Assembly (NCBI GenBank): GCA_937870755.1
Contig: CALMZV010000028.1
Coordinates: 62,001 to 126,000, forward strand
Origin: an uncultured Methylocystaceae bacterium
GTDB lineage: Bacteria > Pseudomonadota > Alphaproteobacteria > Rhizobiales > Beijerinckiaceae
Length of the DNA stretch: 64,000 nucleotides
Direction of reading: 5' to 3'
This document shows positions 44,592-56,011 of the stretch, one piece after another. The position numbers and the translations under genes were made by a program. The notes under the pieces are model-generated. The model saw only the letters and a program-made list of their open reading frames with translations. It did not search any database and was not told the origin of the DNA. Numbering within the stretch: the first letter of the stretch is position 1; the number at the start of each line of letters is the position of its first letter.

Positions 44592-45826
44592 TCGCCGTTG
44601 ATCGCGACATATTCTTTCGTCAGATCGCAGGTCCAGACTTTCGCGGCGCCTTTGCCGAGCCCGAGATCGACACGGATGGCGATCGTCTCCTGTTTCATGA
44701 TCGTCGACACCTGAGCTTCGTCGTAGCTCGGGTCGCGCAGGCCCTTGTGCGCCACCCGAACGCCGCCGAACCAGATCGCGAGCCGGTCGCGGTCGGCTTT
44801 CTCGCCAGCCTTGCCGACCGCCATCACGATCCGTCCCCAATTGGCGTCCTCGCCGGCGATGGCCGTCTTGACCAGCGGCGAATTGGCGATCGAAAGCCCG
44901 ATACGCTTGGCGGCTTTCGCGCTGTCTGCGCCGGTCACCTCCACCTCGACGAACTTGCGGGCGCCCTCGCCGTCGCGCACCACCTGCTGGGCCAGGTCGA
45001 GCAGCACGACATCGAGCGCGACCCGGAAGGCCGAAAGGCGCCGGTCGTTCGCGGCCGTGATCCTGGGAGCCCCGCGTTGCGCGGCCGCGCCTGTCGCAAA
45101 CATCAACAGCGTGTCCGACGTCGAGGTGTCGCTGTCGACGGTGATCGCGTTGAACGATCCCTGAACGCTTTTCGCCAGCAGCGATTGCAGGACGGGCGCG
45201 GCGATCGGCGCGTCGGTGAACACGAACGACAGCATCGTCGCCATATCGGGCGCGATCATGCCGGCGCCCTTCGCCATGCCCGAAATGCGGACGCGCACGC
45301 CTGCGATCTCGGCCTCGGCGGTTGCGACCTTGGGGAACGTGTCGGTCGTCATGATGGCGCGCGCAGCCTCCAGCCAGGCGTCGCCGCGCGCGTCTTCGGT
45401 GAGCGCATCCACCACGCCCTCGAATTTCGTCGCATCGAGCGGCTCGCCGATCACGCCCGTCGAGGCAAGGAAGATTTGGCTCGGCTTCAGACCCGTCGCC
45501 CGCGCGGCGACTTCTGCGGAAAGCCTGGCGGCGGCTGCCCCGGTCTTGCCCGTGAAGGCGTTGGCGTTGCCGGAGTTGACGAGCAGCGCCCGCGCTTTGC
45601 CGCTTTTCAGCCGCGCGCGGCACCAGTCCACGGGCGCCGATGGGCACTTGGACTTGGTGAAGACGCCGGCCACCGTCGTGCCCTTGTCCATCAGCGCAAG
45701 CATCACGTCGGTGCGGCCCTTGTATCGAATGCCGGCGGCGCCGCTCGCAAACCTCACCCCCTCGACGGCCGGCATCTCCGGAAATTTTTTCGGCGCAAGC
45801 GGAGAAACAGGAGCGTCATGGGCCAT
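44579..45826 (-). CDS. argJ: bifunctional ornithine acetyltransferase/N-acetylglutamate synthase
   Basis: A 415-residue enzyme of arginine biosynthesis. It recycles the acetyl group from N-acetylornithine to glutamate. The self-cleavage site with the nucleophilic threonine is in [14 protein letters not shown], so the precursor is cut into alpha and beta chains. AFTGKTG and [15 protein letters not shown] are further family signatures. The start gives [19 protein letters not shown]. It is in the same direction as the PpiC and thioesterase genes. Confidence 0.95.
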   Translation of the reverse strand: MAHDAPVSPLAPKKFPEMPAVEGVRFASGAAGIRYKGRTDVMLALMDKGTTVAGVFTKSKCPSAPVDWCRARLKSGKARALLVNSGNANAFTGKTGAAAARLSAEVAARATGLKPSQIFLASTGVIGEPLDATKFEGVVDALTEDARGDAWLEAARAIMTTDTFPKVATAEAEIAGVRVRISGMAKGAGMIAPDMATMLSFVFTDAPIAAPVLQSLLAKSVQGSFNAITVDSDTSTSDTLLMFATGAAAQRGAPRITAANDRRLSAFRVALDVVLLDLAQQVVRDGEGARKFVEVEVTGADSAKAAKRIGLSIANSPLVKTAIAGEDANWGRIVMAVGKAGEKADRDRLAIWFGGVRVAHKGLRDPSYDEAQVSTIMKQETIAIRVDLGLGKGAAKVWTCDLTKEYVAINGDYRS

Positions 45827-45959
45827 GTTGGTCTCTCGGAAATCGCCCTCTCGAACAGGCGTCCTGGTTCGAGGGACGATGAGTCGATTGGCGTCGCACG
45901 TGAACCGCGCGCGCGGATTTGCCCAACAAAACCTTTCATCGTCAAGACGAGCGCGCCGA

Positions 45960-46433
45960 TCAGATCGTCACCTCGCGGATGAGGCAGGATTCGCTGGCGT
46001 GCGCCACGAGCTTGCCGGCGCTGTCGCGCAAGTAGCCCTCGGCCAGCGCGATATCGCCCGCCACCCCGAGCGCCAGCGCCTCGCATTCATAGTCCTCGTG
46101 CGCAAGCACCGGACGCAGAAAATTGATCTTCATTTCGATCGAGGCGGAATTCTTGCCCGCCGGCAGCATGGTCTGCACCGCATAGGCCATGGCGGTGTCC
46201 AGCATGGCGAACGCCCAGCCGCCTTGCACGACATTGTTGGTGTTGAGATGGTCCGGCCCGGGTCGGCCGCGAAAGACTACGCGGCCGGGGTCGGCCTGCG
46301 TCACGCCCATGCCCAGCGTGCGGCTCATCGGCGCTTGCGGAAACCGCCCTTCCGCCGCCAGCCGCATCTGCGCCAGCCCATCAAGGCCGGCGCAGTTTTC
46401 CTTGGTCCAGAGTCCGAAGAGCGGTTCGGTCAC
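45960..46433 (-). CDS. PaaI-family thioesterase
   Basis: A 157-residue hot-dog protein. [20 protein letters not shown] is the active-site HGG-like loop of this family with Gln in the place of His; [15 protein letters not shown] is the following strand. It probably hydrolyses an acyl-CoA. The start is GTG at 46433, overlapping the stop of the parvulin gene by four bases. Confidence 0.78.
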   Translation of the reverse strand: MTEPLFGLWTKENCAGLDGLAQMRLAAEGRFPQAPMSRTLGMGVTQADPGRVVFRGRPGPDHLNTNNVVQGGWAFAMLDTAMAYAVQTMLPAGKNSASIEMKINFLRPVLAHEDYECEALALGVAGDIALAEGYLRDSAGKLVAHASESCLIREVTI

Positions 46434-47302
46434 TTCTTGGCCGGCTCTTCCTTCCTGGGCGCGTCCTTGGCGGGTTCTTCCTTCTTGCCATCCGCAGGCG
46501 CCGCGTCGGTGCGTTCGATCTTCGCCGCCTCGCGCAATTTCAGGATGGCCTCGCTCTGCGCCTTCTGCACGACATAGCGCGCGACCTGATCGCGAATCGT
46601 GTCCAGCTTGGGGAATTCCTTCTGGCGCTTTTCGTCCACCTTGATCACATGCCAGCCGAACTGGCTCTTGACCGGCTCCGATAATTGACCAGGCTCGAGC
46701 TTGAAGGCCGCGTCCGCGAACTCCGGCACCATCCGCTCCTTGGTGAACCAGCCGAGATCGCCGCCCTTCGAGCCGGGGTCTTTGGACACTTCGCCCGCGA
46801 CCTTGGCGAAATCCTCGCCGCCCTTGAGCCGTTCGATCACCTTCTTGGCGTCGGCCTCGTTCTCGACCAGAATATGCTTGGCGCGAACCTCGGCTTCGGG
46901 CTTGCGGGCCTTGGCCGCATCGTCGTAGGCCTTCTGAACCGCCGCATCGGTCGCAGCCTCCCTGGCGATCTTGCCCAGATATTCCTCCATCAGCAGCTTC
47001 TCGCGCATATAGGCGAGTTTGCGAGCAAAATCAGGCCCTTCGGCCATCTTGTCGGCTTCCGCCTTCGTCGCCACCAGCTTGCCGTCGATAAGATAGTCGA
47101 GAATGTAGGCGTCGCGCGCCGCCCCTTGCAGCTGGGCGGGCAGGCCAGGACCGACATCCTCGGCCGCATCCTTCAGGTCCTGGTCGGTGATTTCGACCCC
47201 GTTCACCTTGGCGAGGGTCTTGCCGGCGGCCGGCCCGGCGAGGACGAAGGCGGCGACCGTCGCGCTCGCAAGCAGGCGCAGACGAATGGCTGGGGTGGTC
47301 AT
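46430..47302 (-). CDS. periplasmic parvulin-type peptidyl-prolyl isomerase
   Basis: A 290-residue secreted PPIase. A signal peptide ends near GPAAG, followed by a SurA-N-like helical domain, the parvulin domain AEVRAKHILVENEADAKKV to SQFGWHVIKVDEKR, and a Lys/Glu/Pro-rich C terminus. It probably assists folding of outer-membrane and periplasmic proteins. It is divergent from secA, matching its role after Sec export, and precedes a thioesterase and argJ. Confidence 0.9.
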   Translation of the reverse strand: MTTPAIRLRLLASATVAAFVLAGPAAGKTLAKVNGVEITDQDLKDAAEDVGPGLPAQLQGAARDAYILDYLIDGKLVATKAEADKMAEGPDFARKLAYMREKLLMEEYLGKIAREAATDAAVQKAYDDAAKARKPEAEVRAKHILVENEADAKKVIERLKGGEDFAKVAGEVSKDPGSKGGDLGWFTKERMVPEFADAAFKLEPGQLSEPVKSQFGWHVIKVDEKRQKEFPKLDTIRDQVARYVVQKAQSEAILKLREAAKIERTDAAPADGKKEEPAKDAPRKEEPAKK

Positions 47303-47458
47303 GAACTGTCTCCGGGTTGGATGAACCGCCAGACGGAACGTCGGCAGGAATTCGAATCGCGCTCTTGCGTGGAAATTGCGGCGTAACTTCGCTCAGAGCG
47401 CGGGCCGTTGCAATGCGGCGCCATCGCCTCGCCCGCCCCGCGGCGCCCGTGCGTTCAA

Positions 47459-47487
47459 TTGACAAGCGGGGCGCCCCTCCTTATCTC
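47459..47487 (+). promoter_or_regulatory. probable promoter of secA
   Basis: A perfect TTGACA at 47459 is followed after 17 bases by TATCTC at 47482. It lies in the 376-base gap 47303-47678 between the divergent parvulin gene and secA. The leader to the secA ATG would be about 185 bases and holds a short open frame (47524-47682). Confidence 0.6.
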
Positions 47488-47523
47488 TCGCGGCGGTTTT
47501 GCGGGCGTTTTGGCTCGGTTTTC

Positions 47524-47678
47524 ATGTGCAGGAGCCGCAGCGGCGGCGCCGGTTGCGGCGGCATGTGTTGCGGTCGCGCCTTTGCGGAACCCAAATCGCA
47601 TGCGCCCGGTCCGGTCGTCGCACGTGGCCGGGTACGCGCCGGCGGACGCACAGCAGCGCGCCGCAGCAAAGGGTCCAG

Positions 47679-47682
<4 letters not shown>
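47524..47682 (+). other. possible 52-residue upstream ORF overlapping the secA start
   Basis: ATG at 47524 to TGA at 47680-47682; the stop overlaps the secA ATG at 47679 as ATGA. The peptide is Cys/Gly/Arg-rich and ends basic. No strong ribosome site precedes it, no signal sequence is present, and GC-rich DNA makes such frames common, so it may be chance. Confidence 0.25.
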
Positions 47683-50483
<2,801 letters not shown>

Positions 50484-50587
50484 CCGGTCACGCGAATTTT
50501 GTGCGAAAGCCTTGGCGCAGCCTTTCTGGCGGTGCGAATCGCGTCTAGCCTGAGCTGTGTCCACACCTCACATTGCGAGGATGCGCC

Positions 50588-50908
50588 ATGGATCATGCTG
50601 CGGAAGTCAAGAAATTCGACGCCGGCGCCGACGAGGCGGTCGTCAAAGCAATTATTCGCCACTGCGGAATCGCCTTGCAGAAGCGGGATTCGTCGCTTGT
50701 GTCCTGTTCCGATCCCGAAGAATTGAAACGCGTGCGCGACAGCTGGGGCAAGAAGAAGCTCGGCCTGACCGATGACGGCGAAGTCGACGCGGCGATCAAA
50801 TCGGTCTGCGAGGAGATGAAGGCGACCCGCGAGAAATCGCGCGTGGCGTTCTATTACCTGGTCGCCAAGAAGCTCGGCAAGCTGGGCTCGCTCGTCAAAT
50901 CGACCTAG
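50588..50908 (+). CDS. DUF2853 family protein
   Basis: A 106-residue soluble alpha-helical protein starting MDHAAEVKKFD after GAGG. The family has a conserved helical bundle with KSVCEEMKATREKSRVAFYYLVA. Function is unknown. It follows secA by 104 bases and ends four bases into the convergent DUF3426 gene. Confidence 0.82.
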   Translation: MDHAAEVKKFDAGADEAVVKAIIRHCGIALQKRDSSLVSCSDPEELKRVRDSWGKKKLGLTDDGEVDAAIKSVCEEMKATREKSRVAFYYLVAKKLGKLGSLVKST

Positions 50909-51441
50909 TTCGGGCGGGCCGGCGGCTTCTTTGCGGAAGCCGGCGGACTGTCGGAATCGAATTCCAGGACCGCGTCGAAAGCGTCGGCGGGCGGTGCTGC
51001 CAAACGCGCGCCGAACGCGACCCTCTCGCCTCCATTGAGCGCGGCTTTGGTCGGTTTGACCGACCAGGAATAGAGAGCGCCGCCATCGGCGGCGCGCAAG
51101 ACCAGCCGGACAGGCGGCACGACACGCTGCGAGCCGCCAGGGTTGGCGATTTCGCCTTCCACCGCAAGAACGCGCCGCCCGCCGTCCTGAGCGACGCGCG
51201 CGGCGACGTTGGCGAAATCGAGACCGACGAGATTGACCCTCATGCCGAGCGCGGCGTACGCGCTCGCCATAGGCGGCGCCGCGCGCACAACCGTTTCGCG
51301 GAACGCCGCGAGCCCCATGAAGACGGCCATCGCCAGGCCCGCCGCCATGGCGAGCCGCACCTGCGGGCGGGCGCCGGTCGCGACCGCTGGCCGTGCGTGC
51401 GGGCGCGGCTGCATGCGACGCCGATTTCCCCAGTTCGCCAC
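50905..51441 (-). CDS. DUF3426-type membrane protein lacking the zinc ribbon
   Basis: A 178-residue protein with one membrane segment (about residues 28-52) and a C-terminal DUF3426-like domain: VLAVEGEIANPG, PPVRLVLRAADGG, LYSWSVKPTKAALNGGE. Related proteins in this position usually begin with an MJ0042-type zinc ribbon (CxxCxxxY), but this one starts with a short basic segment. GTG at 51441 is supported by GGAGG seven bases upstream, so the missing zinc ribbon is not a start-site mistake. Divergent from ftsE. Confidence 0.7.
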   Translation of the reverse strand: MANWGNRRRMQPRPHARPAVATGARPQVRLAMAAGLAMAVFMGLAAFRETVVRAAPPMASAYAALGMRVNLVGLDFANVAARVAQDGGRRVLAVEGEIANPGGSQRVVPPVRLVLRAADGGALYSWSVKPTKAALNGGERVAFGARLAAPPADAFDAVLEFDSDSPPASAKKPPARPN

Positions 51442-51489
51442 GGGCGGCCTCCGAAGATTGCTGCGGTTTCCTTGATCGCAGGCTTATAG

Positions 51490-51504
51490 TTAATTGCGCG
51501 TTAA
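51490..51504. promoter_or_regulatory. CtrA-type binding site TTAA-N7-TTAA
   Basis: A perfect full CtrA consensus, TTAA, seven bases TTGCGCG, TTAA. It lies between the DUF3426 gene and ftsE, 49 bases before the divergent GTG and 77 before the ftsE TTG. By base composition such a site is expected much less than once in this window. Confidence 0.6.
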
Positions 51505-51580
51505 GCAGCCGATTCGACGTATCGCGGGTCGAGAGGGCGGGGGCGCGCCGGGCCTGCGGCCGTCTTGCGGGAGCATCGGA

Positions 51581-52243
51581 TTGGTTCGATTCGACAACGT
51601 CGGGCTACGCTATGGCATGGGCCCAGAAATCCTGCAGGATCTGAGCTTTACGATTGAGCCTGGCACGTTTCAGTTTCTGACGGGGCCCTCCGGCGCGGGC
51701 AAGACGACGCTGATGCGCCTCTTGTTGTTGTCGTTGCGCCCGACGCGCGGCGTCATCACCTTGTTCGGCAGGGATTCCTCGCTTCTCGACAAGGACGCGC
51801 TAACCGCCATGCGCCGGCGCATCGGCGTGGTCTTCCAGGATTTTCGCCTGCTCGATCATCTGACGACATACGAGAACGTCGCCCTGCCGCTTCGGGTGCA
51901 GAACCAAAGGGAGGAAAGCTATCGGTCGGAGGTGCACGAGTTGCTGCGCTGGGTCGGGCTCGGCGACCGCATGCACGCATTGCCGCAGGTTCTTTCCGGC
52001 GGCGAAAAACAGCGCGCCGCCATCGCGCGCGCGCTCATCGTCCGTCCGGAACTGTTGCTTGCAGACGAGCCGACCGGCAATGTCGACCCGACGATGGCGC
52101 GCCGGCTCATCCGACTGTTCGTCGAACTGCAGCGATCAGGGACGTCGGTCGTCGTGGCCACCCACGACCTCGGCCTGATGGAGCAATTCGAGGATGCGCG
52201 GCGTCTCGTGCTCGGCGGCGGCCGATTGCACATCTACGATTGA
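51581..52243 (+). CDS. ftsE: cell division ATP-binding protein FtsE
   Basis: A 220-residue ABC ATPase that, with FtsX, controls septal peptidoglycan hydrolases. Walker A is GPSGAGKTTLM, signature LSGGEKQR, Walker B LLLADEPTGN. Start is TTG at 51581 giving MVRFDNVGLRYG, which matches the typical MIRFxNVGLRYG; GGGAG lies eight bases before it. Other upstream starts would add unrelated residues. The stop is nine bases before the ftsX ATG. Confidence 0.94.
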   Translation: MVRFDNVGLRYGMGPEILQDLSFTIEPGTFQFLTGPSGAGKTTLMRLLLLSLRPTRGVITLFGRDSSLLDKDALTAMRRRIGVVFQDFRLLDHLTTYENVALPLRVQNQREESYRSEVHELLRWVGLGDRMHALPQVLSGGEKQRAAIARALIVRPELLLADEPTGNVDPTMARRLIRLFVELQRSGTSVVVATHDLGLMEQFEDARRLVLGGGRLHIYD

Positions 52244-52251
52244 AAGCGACC

Positions 52252-53193
52252 ATGTCCGGTTTCCACGCGATCAGGGACCTTTCTCTCGGCCGGCGCGACG
52301 CTGAGGCGGCGCTGGTTCCCAAAGGCAGCATCGGCGGCCGCGCACTCATCACGGTGGTGGCGATCATGACCTTCTTGTCGTCGCTGGCCGCCGGCGGGGC
52401 CGTTCTGGTCGTGCAATCGAGTCAGGATTGGCGCGCGGCCATCTCGCGCGAAGCGACCGTTCAGATTCGCCCCTCGCCCTCCCGCAACATGGAGGCCGAT
52501 ATCAAGGCCGTGCTGAAGACACTCGACGCAACGCCCGGCGTGACCGAAATCCGCACGCTGTCGAAAAGCGATTCGGACCGTCTGCTGGAACCGTGGCTCG
52601 GTCAGGGGGTCAATCTGGAGGAAATTCCGGTCCCGCGGATGATCGTCCTCAAGACGTCGGCCACGCCCCGCGTCGATTTCGCAAAGCTCCGCGACGCGAT
52701 TGCGACAGCCGCGCCCAACGCAACGCTCGACGACCATCGCCTCTGGTCGCAACGCCTTGCGACGATGGCCAATACATTCGTCGTCATAGCGCTGGTGATC
52801 CTGGCCTTGCTGGTGACGGCCATGGGTCTGGCGGTGTCCTTCGCCACGCGCGGCGCGATGGCCGGGAACCGGGAAATCATCGAAGTGCTTCATTTCGTTG
52901 GAGCATCCGACGGGTTCATCTCCCGGCAGTTCCAGCAGCGGTTTCTCATGCTCGGCCTGCGGGGCGCAGTCCTTGGCGCGGGCTGCGCCGCGTTCATCTT
53001 TTTCCTTGCCAGCATCGCATCGCGCCGCATGATCGCAACCCCGAGCGGAGACCAGATCGAAGCCCTGTTCGGCTCGTTCGCGATCGGCTGGGTCGGATAC
53101 GCGGCGATCGCCACGATCGCAGCCCTCAGCGCGGCGTTTTCCGGACAGACATCGCGCATGGTCGTCTATCGAAAATTGAGAAGCTTGACGTGA
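52252..53193 (+). CDS. ftsX: cell division protein FtsX
   Basis: A 313-residue membrane partner of FtsE with four membrane segments: one N-terminal (TVVAIMTFLSSLAAGGAVLV), a periplasmic domain of about 110 residues, and three C-terminal. Alphaproteobacterial-type periplasmic domain TPGVTEIRTLSKSD is visible. I choose ATG 52252, as the upstream TTG overlaps the ftsE stop without a ribosome site. The stop overlaps the plsC ATG. Confidence 0.92.
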   Translation: MSGFHAIRDLSLGRRDAEAALVPKGSIGGRALITVVAIMTFLSSLAAGGAVLVVQSSQDWRAAISREATVQIRPSPSRNMEADIKAVLKTLDATPGVTEIRTLSKSDSDRLLEPWLGQGVNLEEIPVPRMIVLKTSATPRVDFAKLRDAIATAAPNATLDDHRLWSQRLATMANTFVVIALVILALLVTAMGLAVSFATRGAMAGNREIIEVLHFVGASDGFISRQFQQRFLMLGLRGAVLGAGCAAFIFFLASIASRRMIATPSGDQIEALFGSFAIGWVGYAAIATIAALSAAFSGQTSRMVVYRKLRSLT

Positions 53194-54011
53194 TGGAAGA
53201 CGCCCAGATTCAATCCGCCGCCAGCACGCCGCCCGCGCCCGGCCCGTCGGTGGCGATCCGCTCGACCATCTACAATATCGCTTTCTACATCAACATCGTC
53301 GGCCTGATGATCTTGGGGCTGCCGACGATGTTCATGGGCCGCCACGCGGTCTTTGCGCTTGCGCGGGCATGGGCGCGCACCTCGCTATGGCTTCTGGAGA
53401 AGATATGCGGCACGCGCCTGGAGTTTCGCGGCGTCGAGAACATTCCGCGGGGCGGCGTGATCGTCGCCGCCAAACATCAATCGGTTCTCGAGACTTTCGC
53501 CCTCACGCTCAAATTCGAGGACTTCTCCTATGTGTTGAAGCGCGAGCTGATGTGGATTCCCTTGTTCGGCTGGCTGTTGAAAGGCGCCGAGCAGATCGCG
53601 ATCGATCGCGCATCAGGCAAGGCTGCGCTGCAACAGGTCCTTGCGCGCGCAGCGGCGTTCATGAAGCAGAACGGCGCCTTGTTCATTTTTCCTGAAGGCA
53701 CTCGTCGGCCGGTGGGAGCGCCGCCGCGCTACAAGCCGGGCGTGGTGCACATTTACAGAGCCACCGGCGCACCGTGCCTTCCGGTCGCCCTCAACACCGG
53801 CGTGTTCTGGCCGCGCCGCAGCTTCATGCGCAAGCCCGGCGTAGCCGTCATCGAGTTCCTGCCGGTGATAGAGCCGGGTCTGGAGGACGACGTTTTCGCT
53901 CGTCGGATGCGGGATGACATCGAGGCGGCGACCGACGCGCTGGTGGCGGAGGCCGTGAAGGCGAATCCGGCCCTCGCCCCGCAACCCAGGCCAGGCGATC
54001 CGTCGGCGTGA
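53193..54011 (+). CDS. plsC: 1-acyl-sn-glycerol-3-phosphate acyltransferase
   Basis: A 272-residue membrane acyltransferase that makes phosphatidic acid. The usual HX4D acyl-transfer motif is HX4E here (His95, Glu100 in KHQSVLETF), a replacement common in alphaproteobacterial PlsC. FPEGTRRPVGAPPRYKPG is the substrate-binding block. One membrane segment near residues 28-47. Overlaps ftsX at its start and DUF2125 at its end. Confidence 0.9.
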   Translation: MEDAQIQSAASTPPAPGPSVAIRSTIYNIAFYINIVGLMILGLPTMFMGRHAVFALARAWARTSLWLLEKICGTRLEFRGVENIPRGGVIVAAKHQSVLETFALTLKFEDFSYVLKRELMWIPLFGWLLKGAEQIAIDRASGKAALQQVLARAAAFMKQNGALFIFPEGTRRPVGAPPRYKPGVVHIYRATGAPCLPVALNTGVFWPRRSFMRKPGVAVIEFLPVIEPGLEDDVFARRMRDDIEAATDALVAEAVKANPALAPQPRPGDPSA

Positions 54012-55066
54012 GCGAGCTGACGCGCCATAGTCCGTCCGACGCGCGCCGGCGCCGGCGGCGCGCCATTGTCGCCCTGCCCATCGGCGCCCTGATCTTTCTG
54101 GCGCTGGGCTGGTCGACCTTCTGGCTGCTCGCGCGCAACAAGGCCGACGCTGCGCTGACGGACTGGATCGCGCGCGAGGAAAGCGCCGGGCGAAGGTGGA
54201 GTTGCGGCGACCGGCAGATTGGCGGCTATCCGCTGGTGATAGACATCCGCTGCGAATTGCTTGCGTTCAGCGGCGACCTGGCCGGTGCGCCGACCTTCGC
54301 GCGCATGCGTCGCGTGTCCATCGTCGCGCCCTTGACCGCGCCGCGCCGCATCAATGTCGAAGCGACAGGTCCGCTCGAGGTGGAACGAAACCACGGACGG
54401 CTGGAGCTCGATTGGTCGCAGCTGAAAATCTACGTGCGTGGACTGCCTGAGCGCGTGGAGCGCATGACGCTTGCGAGCGAAGCCGTGCGTTTCGCGTTCG
54501 GCGACGACGCGCGCGCATGGCGCGGGACGATCGCGCGCGTTCACAGTCATTTCCGCCGTGAGGCGGGGGCGCCGGGCGCGGCATCGACAATCGAGAGCGG
54601 GTTCGCCGGCCTGGAATCTCCCGATCTCGATCGGCTTGCGGGCGACACGGCGCCGGCGCAGGTCGCATCCGTCATTTCGACGTCGCAATTCGACAAGCTG
54701 ACGCGCGGCGCGCTCGCCGAACGTCTCGAACTGTGGCGTCAGGCCGGCGGCCGCCTGCATCTGGGGTTGATCGCCATTCAGAAGGGCGAGGCCGCCATCC
54801 AGGCCGACGGCGGCCTCGGCCTCGATCAGTCGCATCGCCTCGATGGTAAGATCGACGTGCGGTTGCGTCAGGCCGGGCGCATCGCGCTCAATGCCGGCGT
54901 GAACGCCGGCGTGTTGCGCGAAGGCGCGATGACGACGCAGCTTCTTGCCGCGTTTCTGCAGCGCGCCGGCGCCAATGGCGAAACGCGGCTCGATCTGTCG
55001 TTCGCCAATGGCGCGCTCGGCGTCGGGCCATTGAAGAACATCTTCGTCCTGCCGCCGCTCTACTGA
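54008..55066 (+). CDS. DUF2125 domain protein
   Basis: A 352-residue protein with one N-terminal membrane segment (AIVALPIGALIFLALGWSTFWLL) and a large periplasmic domain; the core C-residue pair RRWSCGDRQIGGYPLVIDIRC and PEVERN...DWSQLK are family features. The last residues PLKNIFVLPPLY are typical. GTG at 54008 overlaps plsC (GTGA). The 3' end overlaps tyrA on the other strand by seven bases. Function unknown; co-transcription with ftsEX and plsC suggests an envelope role. Confidence 0.82.
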   Translation: MSELTRHSPSDARRRRRRAIVALPIGALIFLALGWSTFWLLARNKADAALTDWIAREESAGRRWSCGDRQIGGYPLVIDIRCELLAFSGDLAGAPTFARMRRVSIVAPLTAPRRINVEATGPLEVERNHGRLELDWSQLKIYVRGLPERVERMTLASEAVRFAFGDDARAWRGTIARVHSHFRREAGAPGAASTIESGFAGLESPDLDRLAGDTAPAQVASVISTSQFDKLTRGALAERLELWRQAGGRLHLGLIAIQKGEAAIQADGGLGLDQSHRLDGKIDVRLRQAGRIALNAGVNAGVLREGAMTTQLLAAFLQRAGANGETRLDLSFANGALGVGPLKNIFVLPPLY

Positions 55067-56007
55067 TCGGGATCGCGGCGTCCGAAATCGGGCGCCGCGG
55101 TCTCCTGCCCGCTTTCGACGATCGAGCGGCGGATGGCGCGCGTGCGTGTGAACAGATTGAACAGGCCGTCTCCATCGCCCCATCGGATCATACGCTGGAG
55201 CGCGCTCAAATCCTCGGTGAAGCGCCCGAGCACTTCCAGCACCGCATCCTTGTTGTTGAGGAAAACGTCGCGCCACATGGTCGGGTCGGATGCGGCGATG
55301 CGAGTGAAATCGCGGAACCCGCCGGCGGAGAACTTGATGACTTCCGATTGCGTGACCTGCGCCAGGTCGTCCGCGGTCCCTACGATATTGTAGGCGATGA
55401 GATGGGGAACATGGCTGGTGATCGCGAGCACGAGATCGTGATGCTGCGCGCCCATCGTCTCGACATTGCTGCCGGCCTCGCTCCAGAAACGATGCAGCTT
55501 CGCGACCGCCGCTTCGTTGGCGCCCTCCGGCGGCGTGAGAATGCACCAGCGGCCGTGGAACAGCGTGGCGAACCCCGCGTCGGGTCCCGATTGCTCGGTG
55601 CCTGCGACCGGATGTGCGGGAATGAAATACACATGCTTGGGCAGGTGCGGCGCCATCGCAGTGACGACCGCGCCCTTGACCGAACCGACATCCGACACGA
55701 TGGCGCCCGGCGCGAGCGCGGGACCGATCGATTCCGCGATCGTCGCGTTCGCGCCGACGGGCGCGCAGACGATCACCAGATCGGCGCCGGTCACGCTGTC
55801 GCATGGATCGGCTGTCACGCGATCGGCGAGCGCCAAAGCCTCCACCCGTGCGCGCACGTTCGGCGAAATGTCGGCGACAACGATGTCGCGGGCGAGATTC
55901 TTGCGTCGCGCCACGCGCGCGATCGACGAGCCGATCAACCCGCATCCAATGATCGCCAGTCGCGCAAACAGTGGGTCTGCCAGCGGCGGGCCCAAACGTT
56001 CGGCCAT
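55060..56007 (-). CDS. tyrA: prephenate/arogenate dehydrogenase
   Basis: A 315-residue NAD(P)-dependent dehydrogenase in tyrosine synthesis. The Rossmann motif is LAIIGCGLIGSS; HPVAGTEQSGP is the substrate-site block and the catalytic His lies in SHVPHLIAYN. In alphaproteobacteria the same protein is often called cyclohexadienyl dehydrogenase. It follows hisC and a chorismate mutase gene in one direction, matching tyrosine/phenylalanine synthesis. Confidence 0.93.
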   Translation of the reverse strand: MAERLGPPLADPLFARLAIIGCGLIGSSIARVARRKNLARDIVVADISPNVRARVEALALADRVTADPCDSVTGADLVIVCAPVGANATIAESIGPALAPGAIVSDVGSVKGAVVTAMAPHLPKHVYFIPAHPVAGTEQSGPDAGFATLFHGRWCILTPPEGANEAAVAKLHRFWSEAGSNVETMGAQHHDLVLAITSHVPHLIAYNIVGTADDLAQVTQSEVIKFSAGGFRDFTRIAASDPTMWRDVFLNNKDAVLEVLGRFTEDLSALQRMIRWGDGDGLFNLFTRTRAIRRSIVESGQETAAPDFGRRDPDQ

Positions 56008-56011
56008 TCGG

